A stretch of 64,000 nucleotides of DNA from CAMLOF01 sp041913045 (GTDB taxonomy: Bacteria > Pseudomonadota > Gammaproteobacteria > Burkholderiales > Burkholderiaceae_C). Numbering within the stretch: position 1 is the stretch's first letter; every line of letters begins with the position of its first letter. Positions 17,347 through 24,567 of this stretch are shown here, piece after piece. The position numbers and the translations under genes are program-made. The notes beneath the pieces are model-generated. The model did no database searches, had not been told where the DNA came from, and saw nothing but the letters and a program-made list of their open reading frames with translations. Where the stretch lies: contig JAYSGB010000002.1 in NCBI GenBank assembly GCA_041913045.1, positions 124,001 to 188,000 on the forward strand. Direction: 5' to 3'.

Positions 17347-17664
17347 ATGAACTTCGCAGACCGACTCAAGCAACTTCCCTCCGTCAGCCACCTGACCGCC
17401 TTGCAACTGCTGGACGCCAACGGCCAGGTGCTGGCCACCATTGAAAACAAGCCCGGCCAGGCCGGTTCGCTGGTCGTGTACCACGCGCTGGCTGCCAAAC
17501 ATGGTGGCGCCATCACCCCCGCCGCCGCTGCCGAGGGCCTGGAGTGGTACGGCGAACACCTGGCCGACGCCCGAGCCAACCCCGGCAAGCACCCCAACAT
17601 CGACCGCCTGCTGGCCTGGGCCCAGGGCACAGCCACCTACGGCGTGCAGCTGGTACAGGCCTGA
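17347..17664 (+). CDS. DUF2322-family protein
   Basis: A 105-residue soluble protein starting 'MNFADRLKQLP', with the conserved core 'ATIENKPGQAGSL' and 'NPGKHPNIDRLLA' of the DUF2322 family found in betaproteobacteria. Function is unknown. An in-frame ATG at 17335 overlaps the LysR stop (ATGA) and would add four residues; 17347 matches the usual family start. It is probably cotranscribed with the regulator. Confidence 0.8.
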   Translation: MNFADRLKQLPSVSHLTALQLLDANGQVLATIENKPGQAGSLVVYHALAAKHGGAITPAAAAEGLEWYGEHLADARANPGKHPNIDRLLAWAQGTATYGVQLVQA

Positions 17665-17737
17665 AACGGCGCTGGACATTGGGGCTGGCCGAGGGCATCA
17701 TCCCCCTTGCCATTTTTTGCAGAAAGGAGCCCCCGCC

Positions 17738-18184
17738 ATGTCCACCGGCACCGTGACCCTGCACCGGGTGCTGCGCGCCCCGCCCGAGCGCGTGTACCGC
17801 GCCTTTCTGGACCCCGACGCCATGGCCAAGTGGCTGCCCCCGCACGGCTTTACCGGGCGCGTACTGCACATGGACGCCCGCGTGGGCGGCACATACCGCA
17901 TGCAGTTCACCAACCTCACGAACGGGCAGGTGCACGTTTTTGGCGGCGAATACCTGGAACTGGTGCCCAACGAACGCATCGTCAATACCGACCGTTTTGA
18001 CGACCCCAACCTGCCTGGCGAGATGCGCACCACGGTCATGCTGCGGGCGGTGTCGGTAGGTACGGAATTGACCGCCGTGCAGCAAGGCATTCCCGCCATG
18101 ATCCCGACCGACGGGTGCTACCTGGGCTGGCAAGACTCCCTGCAACTGCTGGCCCTGCTGGTGGAGCCAGAGATTCCAGCCTGA
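17738..18184 (+). CDS. SRPBCC/AHSA1-family protein
   Basis: A 148-residue START-like protein of the Aha1-domain type. It shows 'RAPPERVYRAFLDPDAMAKW' near the N-terminus, the 'GGTYRMQF' strand, and the closing long helix beginning around 'GWQDSLQLLALL'. Such proteins bind hydrophobic ligands; the ligand is unknown. The start has AAAGGAG seven bases upstream. It lies 73 bases after the DUF2322 gene. Confidence 0.85.
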   Translation: MSTGTVTLHRVLRAPPERVYRAFLDPDAMAKWLPPHGFTGRVLHMDARVGGTYRMQFTNLTNGQVHVFGGEYLELVPNERIVNTDRFDDPNLPGEMRTTVMLRAVSVGTELTAVQQGIPAMIPTDGCYLGWQDSLQLLALLVEPEIPA

Positions 18185-18203
18185 GCACACAAAAGCCTGG
18201 GCC

Positions 18204-18209
18204 GATAAT
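18204..18209 (+). promoter_or_regulatory. Candidate -10 box giving a leaderless haloacid dehalogenase mRNA
   Basis: GATAAT ends six bases before the ATG at 18216. There is no Shine-Dalgarno sequence. The -35 region is weak. Confidence 0.35.
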
Positions 18210-18215
18210 GCGCCC

Positions 18216-18926
18216 ATGAGCACCCGCCCCCCACAGCCCCAGGTATTGGCTTTTGACGTGTTTGGCACGGTCGTGGACTGGCACGGCGGCATTGCACGTG
18301 AAGTGCAGGCGCTGCGCCCAGGGGTGGACGGCAGCGCCTTTGCCCTCGCCTGGCGCGCGGGCTACCAGCCTGCCATGCAGCGGGTGCGCAGCGGTGAACT
18401 GGGCTGGACGCTGATCGACGATCTGCACCGCATGATCCTGGATGACATCCTGCCGCGCTTTGGCCTGCAAGACCTGAGCGAAGCAGAACGCCGCCACCTG
18501 AACAAAGCCTGGCACCGCCTGGACCCGTGGCCCGACGTGGTGCAAGGACTGACCCGGCTGAAGCACCGCTTCACCATCACCAGCTTGTCCAACGGCAACA
18601 TTGGGCTGCTTACCAACATGGCCAAACGCGCTGGCCTGCCTTGGGACTGCGTATTGTCGGCCGAGGTGTTCCGCGCCTACAAACCCGACCCGGCTACCTA
18701 CCTGGGCGTGGCCCGCGTGTTTGACCTGGAACCAAGCCAAGTGATGCTGGTGGCCGCCCATCAGGACGACCTGGCCGCTGCCCGCGCCTGCGGCCTGCAA
18801 ACGGCTTACATTGAGCGCCCGCTGGAGTTTGGCGCTGGCCAGCCCAAGGACGTGTCGCCCGACCCGGCCAACACTTGGCACGCGCGCAACTTTCTGGACC
18901 TGGCGGACCAGCTAGGTTGCCCATGA
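18216..18926 (+). CDS. Haloacid dehalogenase, type II
   Basis: A 236-residue enzyme of the L-2-haloacid dehalogenase subgroup. The nucleophile Asp lies in 'AFDVFGTVVD' (residues 11-20). Motif II is 'TSLSNGN' and motif III 'AYKPDP'; the last acidic motif is 'LVAAHQDDLAAAR'. Members hydrolyse 2-halocarboxylates or remain uncharacterised. The stop overlaps the start of a 2Fe-2S ferredoxin gene (ATGA). That pairing is odd, because hydrolytic dehalogenation needs no electrons. Confidence 0.88.
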   Translation: MSTRPPQPQVLAFDVFGTVVDWHGGIAREVQALRPGVDGSAFALAWRAGYQPAMQRVRSGELGWTLIDDLHRMILDDILPRFGLQDLSEAERRHLNKAWHRLDPWPDVVQGLTRLKHRFTITSLSNGNIGLLTNMAKRAGLPWDCVLSAEVFRAYKPDPATYLGVARVFDLEPSQVMLVAAHQDDLAAARACGLQTAYIERPLEFGAGQPKDVSPDPANTWHARNFLDLADQLGCP

Positions 18927-19210
18927 CCACGCACACGGTGCGGCTGGGTGCTTCGGGCAGCGCCTTCCCGGTGGATGAGGGCTTGACCATCCTGGAAGCC
19001 GCGCTGTTGGCGGGCTTGCGTTTGCCCAACTCCTGCCGCAACGGCACGTGCCGCACCTGCATCTGCAGGGTTGTGCATGGCGCGGTGGCGCACACCATTG
19101 ACTGGCCGGGCCTGCTGCCCGAGGAAAAGGCCGAAGGCTACGTGCTGCCATGCGTTGCCCGCCCGCTGTCGGACGTGGAACTCGACCTGCCCGAGACCCT
19201 GACACCTTGA
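18923..19210 (+). CDS. Plant-type 2Fe-2S ferredoxin
   Basis: A 95-residue electron carrier. The cluster ligands fit Cys38, Cys43, Cys46 and Cys77 (C-x4-C-x2-C plus a distant Cys in 'YVLPCVAR'); Cys48 is an extra. It overlaps the dehalogenase gene by four bases. No partner reductase or oxygenase is next to it; a Rieske oxygenase lies far away at 59534-60535. Confidence 0.9.
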   Translation: MTTHTVRLGASGSAFPVDEGLTILEAALLAGLRLPNSCRNGTCRTCICRVVHGAVAHTIDWPGLLPEEKAEGYVLPCVARPLSDVELDLPETLTP

Positions 19211-19234
19211 TGCAGATACCCGGGAGGGGATAAT
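19207..19234 (+). promoter_or_regulatory. Candidate promoter of the YeeE/YedE pair
   Basis: TTGATG (19207-19212), a 16-base spacer and GATAAT (19229-19234) form a plausible sigma-70 promoter. The -10 box ends seven bases before the ATG at 19242, so the mRNA could be leaderless. The -35 overlaps the ferredoxin stop. Confidence 0.4.
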
Positions 19235-19241
19235 CCGGGGC

Positions 19242-19718
19242 ATGGAATCTGTACTCCCCTCCCTGTTTCCCCTGGGTTGGCAGCACTACCTGCTGGGTGG
19301 TCTGCTCATAGGTGCTGGCGTAGCCTGGCTGTTCGTTTCCACCGGGCTGGTGGGTGGCATGAGTTCGGTGTTCTCGTCCACGTGGTCGTACGTGTTGCGA
19401 CTCAAATACTTCCAACAACCACGCTACCTGGACTCGCGCGCCTGGCGGCTGGTGTATGCGCTGGGCCTGGTGCTGGGCGCCCTGCTGTGGTGGCTTTGGC
19501 AGGGTGATGGCGTGGCCCTATCCACCAACATTCCCATCTGGCAACTGCTGGCCGGGGGATTTCTGGTGGGCTACGGCGCCCGCCTGGGCAACGGTTGCAC
19601 GTCCGGCCACGGCATTTGCGGGCTGGGGTCGCTGCAATGGCCTTCGCTGCTGGCGGTGCTCACGTTCATGGGCACGGCCTTCATAACAGCCAATGTGGTG
19701 GCAAGGTGGCTGCCATGA
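19242..19718 (+). CDS. YeeE/YedE-family transporter, first half
   Basis: A 158-residue membrane protein with about four transmembrane segments. The conserved Cys motif 'GNGCTSGHGICG' lies near residue 120. In single-chain YeeE-type proteins such Cys residues guide thiosulfate through the pore. Here the transporter is split in two: the stop overlaps the start of the second half in an ATGA, so the halves should be made together and pair in the inner membrane. The sulfur substrate is an inference from the family. Confidence 0.88.
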   Translation: MESVLPSLFPLGWQHYLLGGLLIGAGVAWLFVSTGLVGGMSSVFSSTWSYVLRLKYFQQPRYLDSRAWRLVYALGLVLGALLWWLWQGDGVALSTNIPIWQLLAGGFLVGYGARLGNGCTSGHGICGLGSLQWPSLLAVLTFMGTAFITANVVARWLP

Positions 19719-20122
19719 ACATGCTTGCAACGTTGGTAGCCGGTGTGCTCTTCGGCTTTGGGCTGGCGCTTTCCACCATGGTGCAACCCGAGGTGGTGCT
19801 GAGCTTTCTGCGCTTTCAGGACTTTGGCCTGATGCTGGTGATGGGCGGCGCGGTGGCCGTGACGCTGGTGGCCTACAAACTTGCACCGCGCCTGATGGGG
19901 CAGCCCTTGCTGGGCGGCTACTTTCATCAGCACGTGAGCACATGGAACCGCGACACGCTGCAGGGCGCGGCCATTTTCGGTGTAGGCTGGGGGCTGTGCG
20001 GGGTTTGCCCTGGCCCGGCCATTGCAGGCCTGGGCACCGGCAACTGGACGCTGCTTTGGGCGCTGCTGGGCATTGCCCTGGGCGCACTGGCGCAAGGCTT
20101 GCGTGCCTCCCGCCCTTCTTGA
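19715..20122 (+). CDS. YeeE/YedE-family transporter, second half (DUF6691-like)
   Basis: A 135-residue membrane protein with about four transmembrane segments and the motif 'GWGLCGVCPGPA' around residues 90-101, the counterpart of the Cys motif in the first half. It begins inside the stop codon of that gene. Together they probably import a reduced sulfur compound. No sulfurtransferase (rhodanese or TusA) gene is adjacent. Confidence 0.87.
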   Translation: MNMLATLVAGVLFGFGLALSTMVQPEVVLSFLRFQDFGLMLVMGGAVAVTLVAYKLAPRLMGQPLLGGYFHQHVSTWNRDTLQGAAIFGVGWGLCGVCPGPAIAGLGTGNWTLLWALLGIALGALAQGLRASRPS

Positions 20123-20160
20123 TGCCCTGGTGGGCACATAAACACAAACTGATTCGACCG

Positions 20161-20622
20161 ATGAAAAAGATCCTGATCCTCAACGGCCCCAACCTGAACC
20201 TGCTGGGCACACGCGAACCCGAACAGTACGGCAGCACCACCCTGGCCGACGTGGAAGCCATGTGCCGCGCCGAAGGCGAACGCCTGGGCTACGCGGTGGA
20301 ATGCTTCCAGAGCAACTGGGAAGGCGCCCTGCTGGACAAGATCCACGAGTACGGCCGCCTTTACAAGAGCGGCGAAGCCCTGGGCTGCGTGTTCAACCCG
20401 GGCGCTTTCACCCACACCTCCATCGCCCTGCACGACGCCATCAAGGGTGTGGACGGCCTGCCCGTGATCGAATGCCACATCTCGAACGTGCACGCGCGCG
20501 AGTCCTTCCGCCACCACTCGTGGGTGTCCCCGGCGGCTTCGGGCATCGTCATCGGCTTTGGGGTGGACGGCTACTTGATTGCCCTGGGCGGCCTGGTGCG
20601 CAAGTACGGCGGCAAGGCCTGA
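20161..20622 (+). CDS. aroQ: 3-dehydroquinate dehydratase, type II
   Basis: A 153-residue shikimate-pathway enzyme that removes water from 3-dehydroquinate. The start 'MKKILILNGPNLNLLG' is typical. The flexible lid carries the 'REPEQYG' stretch with catalytic Tyr23. 'FNPGAFTHTSIAL' and the catalytic His in 'ECHISN' are intact. Length fits the dodecameric type II enzyme. Another shikimate gene, aroC, lies 2.1 kb away on the opposite strand. Confidence 0.96.
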   Translation: MKKILILNGPNLNLLGTREPEQYGSTTLADVEAMCRAEGERLGYAVECFQSNWEGALLDKIHEYGRLYKSGEALGCVFNPGAFTHTSIALHDAIKGVDGLPVIECHISNVHARESFRHHSWVSPAASGIVIGFGVDGYLIALGGLVRKYGGKA

Positions 20623-20687
20623 GCGGCGCCCTTGAGCGTCGCGGCCTATCGCGCACGTGACGTGGCCGGGCGGCAGCCTGCGGCCGC

Positions 20688-21593
20688 ATGCCCCACAATG
20701 GGGCAGTGAACACCCGCCATATTCTGCAACTGCTGGGCTTGTCGGCCCTGTGGGGTACTTCTTTCGTGCTGCTGCGCGTGGCCAGCCCCGCGCTGGGCCC
20801 CGTGGTGCTTGCCACATTGCGCCTGGCGCTGGCCACCTGCACGCTGACGCTGGTCATGCTGTTCTTGCGCCACCGCTGGCCCCGCGCCCACTGGAAAGAG
20901 GTGATCGGCCTGGGCGTGCTGACAGCGGCCCTGCCCTTTCTGTTCTTTTCATACGCTGCGCTACGGTTGCCCGCAGGTTATATCGCTCTGCTCAACTCCA
21001 CGGCTGTTCTGTTTGGCACGCTGTCTTCGGCCTGGCTGAAGGAAGACACGCTGACGTGGCGCAAGTTGCTGGGCTGCGCTGCCGGGTTCACGGGGGTGGG
21101 GCTGATCGTGCAGCTCGGCCCCGTTGAGCCCACCTGGCCGGTGCTGCTGGCCGCAATGTCTGCCATTGCCGGGGCAGGCTGTTACGGCGTGGCTACCCCG
21201 ATGATGAAACGCGCTACCAAGCGCATGCAGCCGCTGGCCATTTCCGCAAGCATCCACCTGGGGGCCACGCTGTTCATGCTGCCCGCCGCCGTGTGGCAAT
21301 GGCCCAATGCCCAGTTCACCCTGCCCGCCGTGGGTGCGGTGCTGATGCTGGGCGTGGTTACCTCGGGGCTGGCGTACTGGGTACACCTGCGCATACTGAG
21401 CCACGTGGCACCTGTGGCCGCCATGACCCCGGCGTTTCTGATCCCGCTGTTTGGCGTTACGTGGGGCCACCTGTTCCTGGGCGAGGCGCTGAGTTCAGGC
21501 ATATACGCTGGTGGCGCGTTCGTGCTGCTGGCCACAGCGCTGGTAACGGGCTTCAACCCCCTGCGGCGGTTCTGGCCGGTGCCATCGACCTGA
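20688..21593 (+). CDS. EamA/DMT-family transporter
   Basis: A 301-residue inner membrane protein with ten predicted transmembrane segments in two EamA repeats, the first starting at 'LLGLSALWGTSFVLLR'. It is a metabolite exporter or importer of unknown substrate. A GTG at 20706, preceded by CACAAT eight bases upstream, is an equally good start and would drop six residues. The 3' end overlaps the convergent MFS gene by 41 bases. Confidence 0.85.
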   Translation: MPHNGAVNTRHILQLLGLSALWGTSFVLLRVASPALGPVVLATLRLALATCTLTLVMLFLRHRWPRAHWKEVIGLGVLTAALPFLFFSYAALRLPAGYIALLNSTAVLFGTLSSAWLKEDTLTWRKLLGCAAGFTGVGLIVQLGPVEPTWPVLLAAMSAIAGAGCYGVATPMMKRATKRMQPLAISASIHLGATLFMLPAAVWQWPNAQFTLPAVGAVLMLGVVTSGLAYWVHLRILSHVAPVAAMTPAFLIPLFGVTWGHLFLGEALSSGIYAGGAFVLLATALVTGFNPLRRFWPVPST

Positions 21594-22722
21594 TCATGAA
21601 CATGGCGGCCACCATGGCCAGCCCGGCAGACGCTGCCGACAGCCAGAACACCGCGTGCAGCCCCCACTGACTGCTGACCCAGCCCCCCAGCGTGCCGCCA
21701 CACACGCCTGACAGACCGTAGCCCAGCATGGCGTAGAGCGCCTGCCCGCGTGCGCGCAGGCGGTCGGGGAAGTGTTCGCTGAGCAGGGCGATGCACACCG
21801 AATGGTGAGCCGCAAAGGTGATGGCATGCACTGCCTGCGCCAGGAAAAGCGACCACAGCCAGGCGCCCGCCGAAGCCGTGACCGCCATGCGCAGCGCCAT
21901 GAGCCCCGCCGCAAGCAACAACCAATGCGGCAGGCGCAACCACGGCAGCCAGCGGCCTTGGGTGAAGAACCAGCCGATTTCCACCACCACGGCAGCTGCC
22001 CACAGCAGGCCGATGGTGCCCTTGCCGTAACCCAGCGCATCCAGATACAGCGAAAAGAAGATGTAGACGAACACATGCGCCAGCACGTGGAAGAACACCG
22101 AAGTGAAGAACCACGCCACGCGTGGCTGGCGCAACACCGGCCAGATGTGAACACGCTCGTGCGAAGCGTGCCGCGCCTCGGGCCGGTCGGGCATGGCCCA
22201 GACGCTGACCACCACGCCAAACAGCGTGGCCGTGGCCCACATGGGAAAGCTGCCCAAACCATGGCGCTGGAACCACGCGCCCGCCAACACGACCGTCACC
22301 AAAAAGCCGAGGGAGCCCCACAAGCGCACGCGCCCATAACGGCGGGCGTCAAATTCGCCCGCCTGACTCACGTGCTGGGCCAGCACCGCCTCGCTCAGCG
22401 GCATCATGCCGCTGGTGTGGGTGAACATCAGCAACAGCACCAGAAACAGGCCCAGCGTGCCCCAGGGCTGCCACAACAGCATGGACGCCAGCAAGGCAAC
22501 CCCACCACACAGGCGCAACAGCTTGACGCGCTGGCCGCTGTGGTCACTGAGCCAGCCCCAGAAGTACGGAGCAAACAGCCGCGTGGCCGATTGCAGCGAG
22601 GTGAGCAGGCCAATGGCGAACAGGCCATAGCCCAGTTCCTGCAGCCATAGCGGCAGGTAGGGGTTGAAAAAGCCTATGTGCGCGAAGTAGCTGGCCGAGA
22701 GCGCTGCAAACGGCCAGAGCAT
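21553..22722 (-). CDS. MFS transporter
   Basis: A 389-residue major facilitator with twelve predicted membrane segments, of the MFS_1-like type related to sugar and phenylpropionate symporters ('FFNPYLPLWLQELGY' after the first helix, a 'DHSGQRVKLL' loop). The ATG at 22722 lies eight bases after the aroC stop, so it is probably the second gene of an aroC operon. The frame is open further upstream but that part overlaps aroC. The substrate is unknown. Confidence 0.85.
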   Translation of the reverse strand: MLWPFAALSASYFAHIGFFNPYLPLWLQELGYGLFAIGLLTSLQSATRLFAPYFWGWLSDHSGQRVKLLRLCGGVALLASMLLWQPWGTLGLFLVLLLMFTHTSGMMPLSEAVLAQHVSQAGEFDARRYGRVRLWGSLGFLVTVVLAGAWFQRHGLGSFPMWATATLFGVVVSVWAMPDRPEARHASHERVHIWPVLRQPRVAWFFTSVFFHVLAHVFVYIFFSLYLDALGYGKGTIGLLWAAAVVVEIGWFFTQGRWLPWLRLPHWLLLAAGLMALRMAVTASAGAWLWSLFLAQAVHAITFAAHHSVCIALLSEHFPDRLRARGQALYAMLGYGLSGVCGGTLGGWVSSQWGLHAVFWLSAASAGLAMVAAMFMIRSMAPARTAAGG

Positions 22723-22730
22723 CTTGCGGC

Positions 22731-23837
22731 TCAACCCTGGCTGGGCGCCGAGGCGGGGATGGGCCCGAAAGGCACGGCCACGTCGCCACATTGGGCGCGG
22801 TGGCGCAGGGCATGGTCCATCACCACCAGCGCCAGCAGCGCTTCAGCAATCGGCGTGGCGCGAATGCCTACGCAGGGGTCGTGCCTGCCTTTGGTGATGA
22901 GTTCGGTGGGCTGGCCCTGCACGTCGATGGACTGGCGCGGAATGAGAATGGAACTGGTTGGCTTGATGGCCATGGAGACTTCCAGGTCCTGCCCGGTGCT
23001 GATGCCGCCCAGCACGCCGCCCGCGTTGTTGCCCAAGAAGCCTTCAGGCGTGAGCGAGTCGCCATGCGTGCTGCCGCGCTGGGTGACGCTGGCAAAGCCC
23101 GCACCGATTTCCACACCCTTGACGGCGTTGAGCCCCATCATGGCGTGGGCAATGTCGGCGTCGAGCTTGTCGTACAGCGGCTCGCCCAGGCCCACGGGCA
23201 CGTTCTGCGCCGTCACGCGCAGGCGCGCGCCGCAGGAGTCCCCCGTCTTGCGCAGTTCCGACATGTAGGCTTCCAATGCAGACACATCGGCCACTGGCGC
23301 AAAGAAGGGGTTGTTGGGCACGTGGTCCCAGCTCTCGAAGGGAATGACCACATCGCCAATCTGCGTCATGCAGCCACGGAAGGTGGTGCCGTACTTTTCC
23401 TTCAGCCACTTCTTGGCCACAGCGCCCGCCGCCACAGTGGGTGCAGTCAGGCGGGCCGAGGAACGGCCGCCACCGCGCGGGTCGCGAATGCCGTACTTCT
23501 GCCAGTAGGCGTAATCGGCGTGGCCGGGTCGGAAAGACTGGACGATGTCGCCATAGTCCTTGCTGCGCTGGTCGGTGTTCTGGATGAGCAGGCAGATGGG
23601 CGTGCCCGTGGTTTTGCCCTGGTACACGCCGCTGAGGATCTGGACCTGATCTGGCTCGTTGCGCTGGGTGACGAACTTGCTGGTGCCGGGGCGGCGGCGG
23701 TCCAGGTCGCCCTGGATGTCAGCCTCGCTCAACTCCATGCCCGGCGGGCAGCCGTCAATAACGCAGCCGATGGCCGGGCCGTGGGATTCACCAAAGTTGG
23801 TGACGCAAAACAGGGTTCCGAAAGTATTGCCGCTCAT
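22731..23837 (-). CDS. aroC: Chorismate synthase
   Basis: A 368-residue FMN-dependent enzyme that makes chorismate from EPSP, the last shikimate step. It has the N-terminal 'GNTFGTLFCVTNFGESHG', the central 'RPGHADYAYWQKYG' with 'RGGGRSSAR', and 'HDPCVGIRATPIAEA' near the end. 23837 gives the normal family start MSGNTFG. An ATG at 23846 would add three residues and sits eight bases after an AGAGG carried by a repeat element, so it may be used instead. It is followed by an MFS gene. Confidence 0.97.
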   Translation of the reverse strand: MSGNTFGTLFCVTNFGESHGPAIGCVIDGCPPGMELSEADIQGDLDRRRPGTSKFVTQRNEPDQVQILSGVYQGKTTGTPICLLIQNTDQRSKDYGDIVQSFRPGHADYAYWQKYGIRDPRGGGRSSARLTAPTVAAGAVAKKWLKEKYGTTFRGCMTQIGDVVIPFESWDHVPNNPFFAPVADVSALEAYMSELRKTGDSCGARLRVTAQNVPVGLGEPLYDKLDADIAHAMMGLNAVKGVEIGAGFASVTQRGSTHGDSLTPEGFLGNNAGGVLGGISTGQDLEVSMAIKPTSSILIPRQSIDVQGQPTELITKGRHDPCVGIRATPIAEALLALVVMDHALRHRAQCGDVAVPFGPIPASAPSQG

Positions 23838-23846
23838 GGGCGGCAT

Positions 23847-23909
23847 TATCTCAGCCTCTGCCGAGCCGCCTCAAGGAGGCTGAAACCCCCTTGGGGATAG
23901 CGAACGTCA
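23847..23909 (-). repeat. Hairpin repeat, copy 1, upstream of aroC
   Basis: Read on the reverse strand, the copy begins at the TGAC of the CBS-gene stop codon and runs to the front of aroC. It contains a CCCC-AA-GGGGG block and then a hairpin: CAGCCTCC (23882-23875), loop TTGAGGCGGCTCGGC, and AGAGGCTG (23859-23852). The last arm provides AGAGG eight bases before the ATG at 23846. Copies 2 and 3 lie at 24481-24567 and 25864-25954. Confidence 0.8.
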
Positions 23910-24383
23910 AGCCGATTTGGACGCGCTCTCGTCGGGCGGGGTTTCTTCTTCCTCAGGCCAGTCGCGGATGTAGGCCTTGAGCATCTTGTTCTCGAAGTTC
24001 TGCGCGTCCACCACGGCCTTGGCCACGTCGTAGAAGCTGATGACGCCCATGAGCATGCGGCTTTCGATGACGGGCATGTAACGGGCGTGGCGGTCGAGCA
24101 TCATGCGGCGCACCTCGTCCATCTCGGTTCCCATGGTGCAGGTCAGCGGGCCCGGGTCCATGGCACGGTACACCGTGGTGCTGCCGAAGGAGCCGCCGTT
24201 CTTGACGACCGCCTGGATCACCTCGCGGAAAGTCAGCATGCCCACCACCAGCCCGTTGGCCATGACGACCAGGGAGCCGATGTCTTTCTCGGCCATCAGA
24301 TTGGCGGCGTCGGCCAGGCTGTCCTCTGGCGTGATGGTGTAGAGCGTGTTGCCCTTGACGCGCAGGATGTCGCTGACTTTCAT
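23907..24383 (-). CDS. CBS-domain pair protein
   Basis: A 158-residue cytoplasmic protein made of two CBS domains (about residues 5-62 and 75-132), a Bateman module that usually binds adenine nucleotides. A short acidic tail ('WPEEEETPPDES') follows. The start has GAGGAG eight bases upstream. It precedes aroC on the same strand with repeat copy 1 between them, and is divergent from metY. What it regulates is not visible. Confidence 0.9.
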   Translation of the reverse strand: MKVSDILRVKGNTLYTITPEDSLADAANLMAEKDIGSLVVMANGLVVGMLTFREVIQAVVKNGGSFGSTTVYRAMDPGPLTCTMGTEMDEVRRMMLDRHARYMPVIESRMLMGVISFYDVAKAVVDAQNFENKMLKAYIRDWPEEEETPPDESASKSA

Positions 24384-24480
24384 GGGTGTTCTCCTCGGTG
24401 CGGTGTTCTGTCGCAAGCCTGTCTGGCCTTGTCGTCAATATAGCCCACAATCGCACCAGATTGCACACAAAAAAAGGAGA

Positions 24481-24567
24481 TGACATGACCCCCACGCTCA
24501 CATTGTTCGCTGCCCCCCGAGGGGGCCTCAGCCTCCTTGAGGCGGCTCGACGGAGGCTGACATGACC
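24481..24567 (+). repeat. Hairpin repeat, copy 2, upstream of metY, with 10-base direct repeats
   Basis: TGACATGACC occurs at 24481-24490 and again at 24558-24567, flanking the element like a target-site duplication. The outer flank reads AAAGGAGA-TGAC-ATG, a good start signal that seems to be the older metY start. The element has a CCCCC-CGA-GGGGG palindrome and a hairpin CAGCCTCC (24529-24536), loop TTGAGGCGGCTCGAC, GGAGGCTG (24552-24559). Its last arm supplies GGAGG five bases before the present metY ATG. Confidence 0.85.
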
